Assembly (NCBI RefSeq): GCF_963676685.1
Contig: NC_092344.1
Location: 88,194,749 to 88,258,748 of the forward strand
Direction: 5' to 3'
Length of the DNA stretch: 64,000 bases
From: Mytilus edulis
Lineage: Eukaryota > Mollusca > Bivalvia > Mytilida > Mytilidae
Under the pieces are notes generated by a model. That model searched no databases. It was given only the letters and a program-made list of their open reading frames with translations, and was not told the origin of the DNA. Positions 49,861-62,532 of this stretch are shown piece by piece. Both the position numbers and the translations under genes were made by a program. The stretch's first letter is position 1. Every line of letters begins with the position of its first letter.

Positions 49861-50389
49861 GAAAGAGCATTTTACAAATGACAGTTCACTTCCTAAAATG
49901 TCTATCTCTCATAATCGGGAAGACAAGGGAAAGGATTGTCTGTTTATCGGCTATGTCTTTATCTGGGATTTATCAAGCAGATTTGCTGGTTTTAGTAAAA
50001 GAGTAGCTTTTTGTTTTAGTCTTTCCTGCTTAATATTTTTCTGGAAACAAATAATCTTGAAGCAGCGCACATTTGAAATACCGAATTATACTTGTTACCG
50101 TATTTGTCCTTCATATGAGCAACACGACGAGTGGCACATGTGGATCAGGATCTACTTACCCGTCCGGAGCACATGAGATAGGTCCCGGGTTTTGTTGGGG
50201 TTCTGGTTGCTCAGCTTTTGTTTTATTTGTTGAATTTCATATACTGTCTTTTGGTCCTTTTCTTTAGTTTTGCCATATCGTTGTGAGTTTATTTTCGGTT
50301 AATAATGTTTAATGTTCCTTTCGTGTCTCTTTTAATGTCATTGGAGAGCCTACTGTCTCTTGATGGACCAGTTGACTAACTTATGCGAA

Positions 50390-50600
50390 TATCATTAACA
50401 ACGTTTTTCTTGTATTACATTTTTGAAAAGGCATGCCTTCAAACAAGATACTTTTAGATAAGAAACTTATAAAGATTGATACTTTGGGAATGACCATGAA
50501 TTCACTAATTCATTGTTTGAAACAGATCTTACATGTTGTTTTTGTTTATTTTTTCTGAATAAAAACAAACGCTTTATAATTTCATGCTTTTCTACCTTTT
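50390..50600. repeat. Duplicated intergenic block, copy 1
   Basis: Homologous to 56,740-56,960 through CTTCAAACAAGATACT(T/G)TTAG, TAAAGATT and CATTGTTT(G/A)AAACAGA. Supports segmental duplication of mytilin flanks. Confidence 0.6.
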
Positions 50601-50808
50601 CTTGATTAACCTTCATAAGGAGGCATCAAAGCCCAATATTTGATGGTATTAAAGGGACCTCAAAATTAAAACCAAATTTATCTAATGTGAATATCGACTA
50701 AGGGAGTTGAAACCTAAATTTCTTAGTAATTTCGAAATCTATCAACGGAAAATTTACAATCTGTTTGTTATCAATCTTGTTAGCAACAAAGAACTAAATA
50801 CTTAGCAT

Positions 50809-52210
50809 AATGAGGACCACTATATGAAATTGTGCAATCGGGGTATGGCATCATCAAGATGGATGCCGTTGCCATGGAAACTGATAAAATGTGAATAAAA
50901 GGCAAATTCTAAATCTTTTGTTATAAGAGCCAACCTAATGAAACTTTATGTAAATGTTGGCAGTGGTGCCCTGAGGTACCAACGGTACTTAGCTTCTGCA
51001 AAATCTCTACCATTGCCATGGAAACTGGAGAAAAGTTTAAAATTGAACCTATGGGAAAAAACATCAAACCAGCCTTTTCTAATAGAATATACTAAGATCA
51101 AACTCAAAGAAACTTCATAGATATATAACATGGCATAAGTCAATGTTGCAGCTGTTATTGGAATTTTCAAAATGGATACCGTAACCATTGAAACAGCAAA
51201 AATTTCCAAAAATTTCATAATGGTCTAAACTATATGAAACTTATAATAAATGGTAATTGACAATTACAGATAAGAATTTGGATTTTGGAATTTCCAAAAT
51301 GGTCGCCGTTGCCATGGAAACTGCAAAAATAAAAAAAAATACAAATGTTAAATTTTTGTGATGTATTTAAGTGCTTTGGCTGCTTTAAATTTTCAAAATG
51401 GCTGCAGATTAGTGGCAATATGGGAAGGGTGCCATCCGCTATTGCTTGCAATGGCAAATCTAGTAATTATTATATTTATTTTTCCACACTTTTTTTGTCC
51501 ATGCTATTTCTCAGAATTAGTTAAACAATTTTAATGTAACTATACCATAATGTAGACCACTGCATGCAATGGTGCAGTGGGGTATGGCATCATCAAGATG
51601 GCTGCCGTTGCCATGGAAACGAAACAAATGTGAAAAAAATCCAGTTTTTTGTTTTGGTGAACTGTTTGGATATGCTTGAACTCAGAATCATTATAATTTA
51701 ATACAATACTATATACAGGTGTTGGATGATTTTGGCACTCATTAAAACTGCAATATTGCCATGGAAACTACACCAAAAATTTCAAAAAAAATAAAATGCT
51801 CCAAACTTCATAAAACTTCACAGTAACGATGAGCAACATTGGAAGATGTGGCATTTGGAGTTGGAATTTCTAAAATGGCCGTTGTTACCATGGAAACAAT
51901 GCAAAAAGGTCAAAATTTTCAAAAAATATAAAAATGCTGCAAACTGGATGAAACTTGGTCACTGGCAAAAGCAGACTTTATGAATGGAAGATGTGGCATT
52001 TGAAGTTGGAATTTTTTAAATGGCCGTCGTAACCATGGAAACAGCAAAAACGTCCATAATTTTAAAATGTTCCAAACTTAACGAAACTTTGTTAAACAGA
52101 TAATTTGTATGTGTAGATGCACTCTTTGACTTTGAAATTTTCTAAATGGCTGCAGCTCGCCTGGCAATGGGGCAAGGGTGCCATCCGCTATATTGCTTGC
52201 AATGACAAAT
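50809..52210. repeat. GTTGCCATGGAAAC repeat array, two superunits
   Basis: Two related blocks (50,809-51,462 and 51,549-52,210) each start with ATAATG(A/T)(G)GACCACT and GGGGTATGGCATCATCAAGA and end with GTGCCATCCGCTAT...GCTTGCAATG. Within each, TGGC(T/C)GCCGTTGCCATGGAA-type words recur about every 100-150 bp, followed by a GCAAAAA-type tract. No gene. Confidence 0.75.
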
Positions 52211-52219
52211 CTAGCTGTA

Positions 52220-52600
52220 ATTGCTTTTACATGTGTCAGCTTTAATATTGGCATTCAAGAGACGAATGTTTTCCTGAATATCCCTGTCCCTTCTTTTGTA
52301 TACCTATTGTTAGACGACTGATCAAGGATAAGGGTTAATCTTCAACGCATGTTTTTGCTTTATCGTATATTTTGTCAAGCTATAATATGGTATTGAGAGC
52401 AGATGTTGAATAGTATCTATTAAATTTACTGCTAACCTTTTATAGGTTAGACGATAAGAACAGGGCATTTTGTAAAGACCACCATCTTTTGTAGAACGCC
52501 ATACATTGTCATTCAGATGTTTGTTATTGTAACATTTATTTTTAGATTGTTGTCTCATTGATGTAGATCCCATAGATTTTAGTCGTAAAAGTAAAAAAAA
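52220..52600. repeat. Duplicated 3' flank of mytilin genes
   Basis: Homologous to 57,290-57,650, sharing ATTGCTTTTA, GCTTTAATAT, TTTTTGCTNTATCGTATA and TTGATGTAGATCCCA-like words. A weaker version lies near 43,130-43,420. It marks the left part of the duplicated unit. Confidence 0.6.
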
Positions 52601-52889
52601 AATTAGAGTTAAGCATCAAGTCAGTTAATTGGAGGGGTGTTAACGGGACTTTCTACGTTACATACTTAAATCCATTAAAAAATAAACACAAGTAATTGGT
52701 TTTGATGAAATATACCATTGAATGTAAAATACTGTCACTAAATATGCCTTTGAACAGTTCGTTTTATAATGAGTATTTATTGTTTCTGAACTTCAATAAC
52801 AGAAATTAAATTAAAAAAAAATTGAAAAAAAGTAATACTATATAATGTTTAAACAGAAATGGTCATCATCACCTTATTACACCTCCTTG

Positions 52890-53802
52890 TTATATGCCAG
52901 TTTCACCTTGCTCGGTGTGTCCTTTCGGTGTATTCTCTACGAATTCATTGTTCGCATTTCCATCCATCTGTGGAAACATCTGAGATGATCTAAAAAAGAA
53001 CGTAAATTTATATATATAAAAAAAGAAAGAAAGAGTTAAACTTTTAGATCTATGATGTTGATTGAAGTATTCTTCACAGTTTGGCTGGCAGTGTTTATCT
53101 TCTTTACTCTTGCCACGTAAACAATCAACCAGATTTAGATTCTGAAAGATGATGACTCATAGAAAACCAACGTTTGAAGTGATACCGGTAAAAATACTAT
53201 TCATTATAATGTATGTGTATCCATAAGGGGCCCTTTAATCGCCTATGAAGTTTATAATACGTATTACTTACATAGTGATGCAGTTATCATTTCAAGGCAA
53301 TAGAGGTCAATAGAAAATTGATCAAGAATCGAATCGATAGTTTTTGGATGCAAAAGGTTTGATTAAAAAAAATCAAACTTATCGTCTAGTGTGTTGTTTT
53401 ATATGCAAATACACTGATTCGAAATTAACTGAGAAAAGAGGCTGAATCCACTGCATATGTTTGCTAAAGACCTCCATATGTTTATATTACAGAATTTGAT
53501 TGAGCTCTTTGGATGGTTCCGTACGGCAAGATATCTCATCTATCCTTCTATTTCACATTTACAATGGAGCCTCACTTTCATTTTTTGAAACTGATGTATG
53601 CATACAATATTTTTCTTAGTGCATTTTATTCAAACTGCAACATACCCTTTATTTTCAGAGAATTCCATAGTTTGCACACTTGCACAATCTAAACATCTGC
53701 AGGAGCATCGATTTCCATAATGTTTTGCTGAATAACATTTAAAGACTTTGCTTCTACAAAGATATCTACATTTGGTATGACAATCTGCTTCTGACTCGTG
53801 AA
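52890..53802 (-). pseudogene. Divergent mytilin lacking its signal-peptide exon
   Basis: Two coding exons on the minus strand: 53646-53802 (mature domain) and 52890-52989 (C-terminal extension). Both are open, in phase, and bounded by canonical splice sites. The mature domain starts DCHTKCRYLCRSKVFKCYSA and has eight cysteines with spacings 3-3-6-9-1-1-2, against 3-3-4-11 in the neighbours: the fourth cysteine is displaced by two residues. The C-terminal extension ends GHTEQGETGI. A 5'-UTR exon (donor at 55,129) and TATA box (55,187-55,194) are present. No exon starting MK(A/V)A is found between 53.8 and 55.1 kb. Alignment to the mytilin A gene shows homologous sequence on both sides of a gap near 54,755-54,790 where the signal exon should be. 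Joining exon 1 to the mature exon gives no usable start, so as read here the gene cannot make a secreted precursor. Confidence 0.85.
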
Positions 53803-53904
53803 CTAAAATAAATTACAACATAGATATATCAATAACATGTGCTTATATTGTTGTCGAATGTATAACTAACCCTTAACTTTTATAATTAGTTATCAAAGGT
53901 ACCA

Positions 53905-54110
53905 GGATTATAATCTAGTACGCCAGACGCGCGTTTCGTCTACATCAGACTCACCAGTCACGCTCATATAAAAATATTTATAAAGCCAAACAAGAACAAA
54001 GTTGAAGAGCATGGAGGATCCAAAATTCCAAAAAGTGGTGCCAAATACGGCTAAGGTAATCTATGCCTGGGATATAAGCTACTTTACAGGGTTTTTAAAA
54101 GCACATTTGG
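53905..54110 (+). repeat. ACGCCAGACGCGCGTTTCGT repeat
   Basis: Inverse copy of the repeat at 39,650-39,985, inserted in the intron upstream of the mature exon of the divergent mytilin. Confidence 0.55.
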
Positions 54111-55128
54111 GATGTAGATTCTTCTTGAAGGTGACAAATCACATGAAAGAAATAATGATAAGGAAACTGGGTTACCTCCGTGTAAATTTTATAAAAGTTT
54201 TTTTTTTAAACCGCTGAATCAAACCGTCTATTTTCGAAACCAAGATCCAGTCCTTTTTTTATTTGGTTCTGACTTCCCTGAATTTGTTATAGCCATATTC
54301 GATACAATATGTTCCACATGTTGAGCAGACCTGCAACTCCTTCAGAGCACACGAGATTACCTTTTGGGTCTTAATTAGGCTCGTCTTGTTCAGTCTTTAG
54401 TCTTTTATGAAGTGTTTTGTAGCCTGTCGTTGTAGTTGATGTGTTTCCTTCGGTTTTAGTTTGTAACCCGGGTTTGTTTTCTCTCAATCTATTTATGACT
54501 TTTGGACAGCGGTATACTACTGTTGCCTTTGTTTTTTTTTCGTCGTTTTTCGTGATTTATCTTGGTATTGCCGTTTTTTTTATTGACTTGTTTCTTGTAA
54601 CTGTTTTCGCTTTGAACACGATTTTGTTTATTCTTCCGGTCACAATTTGGTTCATCCTTTTCATTCACAGTTTTGTTGATATTACGTCTCGTTAATACCC
54701 ATACTTCAATGTGCTGTGTCAAATATTTTGCCGTTATCGTTCATTATAGATTTAAAAAAAAATATCTTTGCAATATACAGTAGGCCAAAAAAAGATATGC
54801 CACGCAAAAAAGAAACAAAGAATATCAAATTTTAACACAGAAGACGCTATGGTGGTATCAAATACACAATCTCTAGCAAAATTAAACGACTCAAGTAAAC
54901 GGTAAAGCATACCACACTTTTATAACTTTTTGTTCTAAGCATCAATAAATATATCAAGAGAGATTGCCCGGATGTTATTTATTTAGAATGCACATGAATC
55001 AATTTATCAAGTATCTTGTTTTAGGGTTGATGTATTAAAAAGGTATTTATTAAGATTAACACGTTTTGATTATTATAATATCATCGTCTTCATACGTTAA
55101 TACAGTTGATTTTGACAAAGTTACCTAC

Positions 55129-55235
55129 CTTATGTATATGATTCAGAAAGTCAACATGCAGTTAATGTAAATTGACAAATTGGCGGTTTTTATAATGTTT
55201 GATCCAGAAATAACGATTCCGGCGGACGGGCTTTG
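55129..55235 (-). promoter_or_regulatory. Exon 1 and promoter of the divergent mytilin
   Basis: TATAAAA (55,188-55,194) and CCGCCGGAATCGTTATTTC on the minus strand, then a 5'-UTR exon with GTTGACTTTCTGAATCATAT and donor GTAGGT. Closest to the mytilin A promoter. Confidence 0.7.
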
Positions 55236-57930
55236 CTTTTTATTTTAGTTCTGCGACGGAAATTAGTCTTGTTGTTTACTATATTATTTCTGAAATCTAG
55301 GGCGGTTGTATATAAAGTTTAACATATAAGGACTAATCAACACCAATTGCACTAAAAGCAGTGAATGACGATCATGAAATCCGAAAAGTAAGCAGTAACT
55401 CAGACCACTTCAACACCCGATTAGATGCTGATTGAAATTAAATGAAATTTTGAATAGTAATCTACAAGATAATATTCGATATAGGTGTCTTGGTAAATTT
55501 AACGAAGATGTGAAATGATAACTTTATTTAAAACTGACTACTTGTTTATCCATTACACTCCCATTGTTCTCATAAGGGATGATCATGAATAGTTAAACAA
55601 GTCAGTAAATGCTCGTAAATTTCAATCTAAGAATCAAATGCTTTGTTTAATGTTAGTCCTTAATTTAAGAGTGTAAGTACAACGCCTTTAGATCTTCAAT
55701 AAATAATCTGTAATTGATGACTGTCTATCACAAAAAAAATGAGTCCCGGCCCAGAGGATTTCCACAGTGTTATTTGCGTTGATATGGAATTCCATTTTCC
55801 CTAATAAAGCTAACGCACATAGACTATACAACTGTATACACATTACCATAGTCTCGTTGATGCTTATAAAAACCTATTTAAGGTTTCGAGGAACATAACA
55901 TTTTTAACTGAGCTACACGTCCATTCGACTTAGCTGTATAACAGATAGCAGAACAGGAACGTGTCCGCTGATTCAATTCTTTCGTGAGTTCTAATTATAA
56001 ATCAACTAATAATTAATGACCAGTCCAGTTGCAAATATTTCATGAATGTTAAGTACGAAAACGCAATTATACGTTGAATGAACGGTTCCATAGGTAAATT
56101 TAACTAGGGTTTATGGACACATAACAATGGGTAGTTCACCGGGAGAGGCAGGGAATCACTGCAAGTTATTAAACGAGCCCCGGCATATGTTTTGGAAGTC
56201 ATTGTTTTCCATTTTGAGTTGCAAATGTTTTCATTTAGGAAGTGTATTTTAATTTTATTTTATCCAATGTTTTATGTGAGTAGAGATGCAATGCATTTGC
56301 CTTGTTATTTATTTTCCAGGGTTAAATACTGTAGCTGTAAACAAAATTAAGGGTGGGGTGAGCACATTTATTTTTTTTCCTTCTGACGAACATGTATTTA
56401 GATTTTTTTTTATCTCCTTCCCACTGGTGGTATTATATTTTACCTTTAGTACGCCCCGAAATTCCTATATCTCTCGAAAATCCAACTTAACACGGTTGAT
56501 TGCATGCAATGCAATGGTCCTGAATAGACATACATTAAGGTGAAACACCATCGAAATTCCATGACGCTTCGATTAAGATTTCATAAATATGTCAAAAGAA
56601 AAAAAATCCTATAACGAATCTTGCGTATAATTTGCCAATCGAGCGTACCTTTCGTCAGTCAAATTGTAAGAAAGATCTATTTTCACTTGAGTGCCTATAG
56701 TCTGTTGATATACCTGATTATTAACTTATGCGAAAGTAGAGACCTCAAACACTATTTGTCTGATATAACTTGCTTTATAGATATGTCTTCAAACAAGATA
56801 CTGTTAGATAAGGAACTTAATAAAGATTAATAATTTGGTAATGACCATCTATTCGCTCATTCATTGTTTAAAACAGAAGTAACATGTTGCTTTTATTATT
56901 TCTGAATAAAAAAAACCTGCTTACTATTTCATGCACTCGAAGCGCTTTTCTTTGTGTACCTTCATCAGGAACGCATAAGGCAGCATGTTTGATGGTCATT
57001 GACCTCAAAATTATAATCAAATCCATCTTATGTAATATTTTGATTTAGGGAATTGAAACATTACTCTCTTAGCAATTTTTTAATCTATAAACGGACAATT
57101 TACAACCTGTTCGTTATAAATCTTGTCAGCTCCGACGTACCAACCACTGATCTATCGAGTTCTTCAAACCTACTCTAAAGCATTGTCGTAGGTATAAGAA
57201 TGTAGGACGACATGACTATATACCAGTAGGTTAAGTACTTTGCGGTTGCCTCCAGTAACTGTGAGCTTTTTTTGTGCGGTACTGTTTATCATTAAAATTG
57301 CTTTTATTTGTGTAAGCTTTAATATCGGTTTCAAAGATTAATGCTTTTCCTGTTCTGAATTTGACTTTTCGTCCTTTTGTTTAGCCTTTGTTAGTCCATT
57401 GATCGAGATGAAAAATGAAAAAACTTCAGGGCATATTTTTGCTATATCGTATAATTTGTCATGTTGGGAATTCATTTGATGTTGTTTGTTTAATTTTTGG
57501 ACAACTTTTTATATTGTGGGTGATTGAGACCAATACATGTTCTAAAGATCACTTTATTTCGTTGAAGGCCATACGTTATCGTGTATTTATGTATTGTTCC
57601 GTTTGATTGCTGTCTCATTGGTGTAGATCCCACATATTTTATTCATAAAAGGAAGTGAGGCATCACGAAAATTCAGTTCGGGTAATTACGAGCATGTTTA
57701 TCATTTATTTGAATCAATTGTAACCTTAACACATGTAAGCTGCTCTCTCGGATATAATATAGTATGTTACTAATAATATTTTTGAACTGTAAGACTTGTA
57801 CGTATTTGAAACACAGTTCTATTAATAATTAGAATTTATTGCATCAGAACTACAAATTGGAACAAAAAGAAAGTAAAACTATGTAATGTTTTAACAGAAC
57901 GGGTCATCATCACTCCATTGGATATTCCCT

Positions 57931-59643
57931 TTATATGCCAGTTTCACCTTGTTCGGTTTCTCCTGTGGGCATGTCTTGGGCGAGATCAATGTTCTCGTAT
58001 TCATTCATCTGAGATGATCTAAAAAAAAAAAATAAAAAAAAATGAATTACTAAATAAAGATTGGAAACTCTTAAAAGGTAAATAGTCTATTATGTTCAGG
58101 AGCATACCAGGAGTATAGGGTCCACTAGAAAGCCAACGTTTGGAGCGATACTTGTAAAAACAACTAAATATTTTTAATTCATGTATCATAAGGGGATCCC
58201 TAAACCCGCCCTTGAAGTTAATACTATGTATAACTGTCATAGTGATGAAACTATAATTTCAAAGTACGAACAGCAGAGATGAAAAATAATCAAAAATCGA
58301 AATTATTTATCGAATGCAAAGGTGATAAAATCGTCTTGTGTGTCTTTTATATGTCGTTTACTAGTATACGTGCATTTATTTGTAGAGATAGAGTTAACTA
58401 AGAAAGGAGTCCACTGCATATATTTGGAGAGGGATTACATGAGAACATCTTAAATAGTTTAATATAGCTCTTAGAATTGTTATGTACGGCAAGACATCTC
58501 ATTTATCATTGGCTAATTCAATAGAACTAAAAGAGGGAGATTAAACAAATTACATTGACAATACGACCTCACTTACAAATAAACAAATTACATTTACAAT
58601 ACGACCTCACTTACAAATTGTGTCAACTGATGTATGCATACACTATTTATCATAATTCATAAGGCAGCCGAAAAGTTAAATATTTAGTATTACTTAAACA
58701 TACCCTTCATTTTCTGGGAATTGCATGGTATGCTCACTGCCACAACGGAAACATTTGCAGTAGCATCGTCCTCTAAAACTGGCTGATGCCCAACCTTTAC
58801 ATCTTCTGCCTGCACATTTAGCTTTACATCTGGAAGCACAACCTGCTTCTGACTCATGAACTTAAAGAAAACAAAACATAGATGTATTAACGAAATATGG
58901 TAATATTGCAGGGGATTGTTACCAAATGCATTACAAATCCATAAATGTTTGGCTATTTTAACTGTCATTATGTTTCGACCATTTTCTTAGCACTATTTTT
59001 TTATTTAAAGTATTTATCATTGAAGAAGCGATACGCACGGCAGGAAGAATAGCATAAACTTAAAAAAAGAATATTTATTACTTATTATCGCTGGTAAAGT
59101 CTTCATTCGCAGAGATATATAATATTTGTTTATATAATTTTGATAAACGTTATAAGTCTACATAAACTTTAATTGAAAATGATATGTCTTGACAAAAACA
59201 ATGGTTTGATACAATGGAGGAACATTAAGGTTTTGGTCATGGAAGCATGAATTAACGTAACAGGATTGATATATAACATAATCATAAAACGTTTCAATAC
59301 TTCCAATTTGGTATAGTCGGTTTTTTCTCCGACTTATATATTTCATTGTAAAGTTTGTTTCTTTTTACACGCTTTTATCTATTCATCAAGTCACAGTTAA
59401 GTTCTTTCTTTCATTCACTGATTTGTTCATATTACGCGTCCCTATGAACACTCGTATTCCAATCTGTTGTATCACATCTTTTGCGCTGTCGTTCTTTGTA
59501 GATAAAATAAAACGCAGACATGACATAACATTTTACTCAGCTTTTGAAAAGTTAAAATGTCATTTAATTATAGATACCCAAATTATGTACATACCTATAA
59601 GAAGTACTGCAAGAGCAATAGCCAGGATAACTGCTACCTTCAT
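57931..59643 (-). CDS. Mytilin A precursor
   Basis: Coding exons on the minus strand: 59595-59643, 58704-58860 and 57931-58018 (294 nt, 97 residues). The signal peptide MKVAVILAIALAVLLI continues into VHESEA. The mature peptide starts GCASRCKAKCAGRRCKGWAS and has eight cysteines with spacings 3-3-4-11-1-1-2; it matches mytilin A as I remember it (mytilin D differs by one residue near the second half). The C-terminal extension GSEHTMQFPENEG continues in an exon shorter than in mytilin B, lacking the PSDMMP portion, and ends GETEQGETGI. Signal exon, UTR exon, TATA box (60,146-60,153) and all splice signals are intact. The HESEA propeptide and the short last exon make it the closest relative of the broken gene at 52.9 kb. 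Confidence 0.95.
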
Positions 59644-60087
59644 ATTAGATCTACAGTTACGTTGATATCAATCTGAAATTGGAAGGGCTGTTACATCTTT
59701 GTCAAAAAAGATAAGCAATGCAAAAAGGAAGCACAAAGAATGATAGATTTTAAAACATTAGACTCTTTGGATGTAACAAGTACTAAATATAGCAAATAAA
59801 CAAAAAGACTTAAGAAAACGTTAAAGTACAGAATTTAAAAAGTCATTTTTGTTTTAAAGCATAAATGTGATTTTCTACACCTGACTTTGAGATTATAAAT
59901 TTAGAATACAGGTGAATAAATTATTCAGCTGATCTTAGAAATTCTGCATGTTCAATTTGTTTTACGTTTCAGGGCTGACTAGTTGAAAAGGTAAGATATA
60001 ATCTTTTCTAAAGATTGTTACGTTTTGATTATTATAAAATCGCCGTTACGATACATTAATACAGTTTACTTTGATAAAGTTACCTAC

Positions 60088-60195
60088 CTTATGTATATAG
60101 TTCAGCAAGTCAGCAGGATGTGAAAGTAAATAGACAAATTAGCGGTTTTTATAGTATTTGAATCAGATATAACGATTCCGGCGGACGGGCTTCGG
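60088..60195 (-). promoter_or_regulatory. Mytilin A exon 1 and promoter
   Basis: TATAAAA (60,147-60,153) and CCGCCGGAATCGTTATATC on the minus strand, then a 5'-UTR exon with TGCTGACTTGCTGAACTATA and donor GTAGGT. Confidence 0.7.
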
Positions 60196-60704
60196 TTTCT
60201 ATTTTGGTGTCTACGACGGAAATTCGACTTGTTTTCGTAGTTTTTTTTCTAAAATCTAGGGCGTTGAAATATTAAGTTGAACATAGAAAACACATTAAAA
60301 ATAAACGTTTATAATAAAAACAATTCATCGTGTTAAAAGCAAAACTTTGACCTATAATTGTTAACGTATTATACATTACAATTTGTTGTCCCATTGACAC
60401 TCATTCCAAATCTTCGTATGTATATCCACGAACGAGATTGAAACAATGAGCATTATTTTGGATTACTTGCGATATTCGTTATCTTTCTATGAAGACTCTT
60501 AGTAACATTTGTAAATTTGAAGAAAGTAAATAAAAATAAAATATAAAGGGACTGCAATCTTTTAATCAAAGATCAGAACAAAGGCATGCTGAATAAAACA
60601 TTAAAAAAACCCAAATAATACACATAAATTAGAAATATTAGGACAAGACAAATCGAATCTCACTAAAACTAGAGAATGATCTGAAGTTAACCGAATAAAC
60701 TCAT

Positions 60705-60905
60705 CATAGATACCAGAGTTGAAATTTATTACACGCATGTTTCGTCTACAAAAGAATCACCAGTGAGGCTCGAATCAAACAAGTTAAAAAGCCCAAATAC
60801 AGTACAAAGTTGAAGAGCTTTTTAAGACCAAACATTCCTATTTTTGTTTCCAAATACAGCTAAGGTAATCTTCTCCTGAGGTATAAAAGCCTTAGTATTT
60901 CATAT
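60705..60905 (+). repeat. Copy of the CGTTTCGTCTAC repeat family
   Basis: Further member of the repeat at 39,650-39,985, here inverse and diverged (GCATGTTTCGTCTACAAAAG). Confidence 0.5.
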
Positions 60906-62532
60906 ATGAAAAACAAGTCAGTAACTCTGTTCCGTTAAACACCTGATGAATTGCTGATCGGACATGTAGGATTTCTTATCAAAGTAATATATACAATATA
61001 ATTTCACGTGTCTCGGTTAAATTAACAAAGATGTGAATAGATATTTATTCATTATCAAAAACTTCATTCATTACACATCAATTGTACATAAATAGTTACT
61101 ATTCTTAGTTATAAATACCAAACTAAAATTCAAGGAAAATATTTTTTTCAACTGTGATACACGTCTTTTCGAGTCGACCCTGTCGTTTTGAATGATTATA
61201 TCACATGAGACACAGGAACAAAACCGCAACGGTTTGTGGACAAACAACTAGAAGAAATTAATTTCTGTCTTATTTAGTTCCTTTAATAATTTATAATATC
61301 AATTCACTAAGAAGCAAACAACTATGTCAACAAGGAAATTCAAATGACATATAGGCTCTCTTTAAACAAATCACGTACTAGTAATATAAAACGAAAGACA
61401 AAAATATAAAAAAGACCATAGCACAATAACGCAATGGCGGGATGCATAAATACCGAGCCACGCGAAAAAGGTTAAAATAAAGAAAACCAAAGAGAAATAA
61501 ACAAAAACCTATAACACAAAATTAAGATCATAAACAACGTCAGTACCTAGATTTATACTGTAATGCTAATATATGCACTTAACAATATGTAAAGTTCTAA
61601 TTTATATCAATTTTCAGTAAATACAGTCGTTATTAACATCATTTCTTTTCGGTGAGGTTCGTGTGGCTCAGTCTTTAGTTTTTTATGTTGTGTTTTGTAT
61701 ACTGTTGTTTTTTCTTATGATCTTTTTTCTTTTTTGCCATGGTGTTATGAGTTTGAATAACACTTGGGTATCTTTTGTTTCTCTTATATATAGAAGTACC
61801 ACGACAAGTGTCACTTTAAAGCAGGATCTGCTAAATTTTACGAAGCACATGCCATCCGCCACGTTGTAGAAAAAATAATTTGTTGCCCAGTTTTTGATGT
61901 TCGATCTTATGTTTTGTAGACTGTTATTTGCCTTCTGGTCGTTTTTCGATTAAAAAAAAAATTCTACAGTTGAGATTGAATGTCCGTATGGTATTATTTG
62001 CTTCTCTTTAAAATGTAGATAAGTAACGTTCTATCGTCTATGCCCAACACTTTAAATGACGAACAATACCGTATTCAGAACGCAACACAATATTTCGAAC
62101 AATATGCTTCACAAGGTAAATAAGAGAATGTACAATGAAATTGAAACGTTGAAAGAACTAACCCGAAATCGACCAAAAAAGTTGTAAATACACAAGTGCA
62201 AGCAAAACAAAATCAGAAAGGATAAAATCTACTAAAGAATAGCTCAACGTGCTTAACCTGCTGATTTGAAATCATGTCAAGCTTTAAACTAATATTTTTA
62301 TATTATATATTAACTCAATTATTACGATATTTCTAGATGGTATGCAAGTCCAAAATTCTTTACAAAAACACAACAATAGCGTTTAATATACAGGCCATCA
62401 TATTCTCTGAAAATAAGTAAAGCACCATTATATCAGATAAGGTATAACAAGTCTTTAGAAAACTAATTGTATAAGTTAACATTTATCAGGAAGAACATCA
62501 TTGTTCTACTTCAGCAATACAAATATTTGTGG
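60906..62532. other. Intergenic upstream of mytilin A, no gene seen
   Basis: Only short frames. 61,635-61,790 is a copy of the TTTTTTATGTTGTGTTTTGT repeat described at 26,427. The rest shows nothing I can name. Confidence 0.5.

Noticed and set aside
58690-58968. 92-codon minus-strand open frame over the mytilin A mature exon
   Set aside because: It is the wrong frame; the spliced frame gives the eight-cysteine mytilin A domain.
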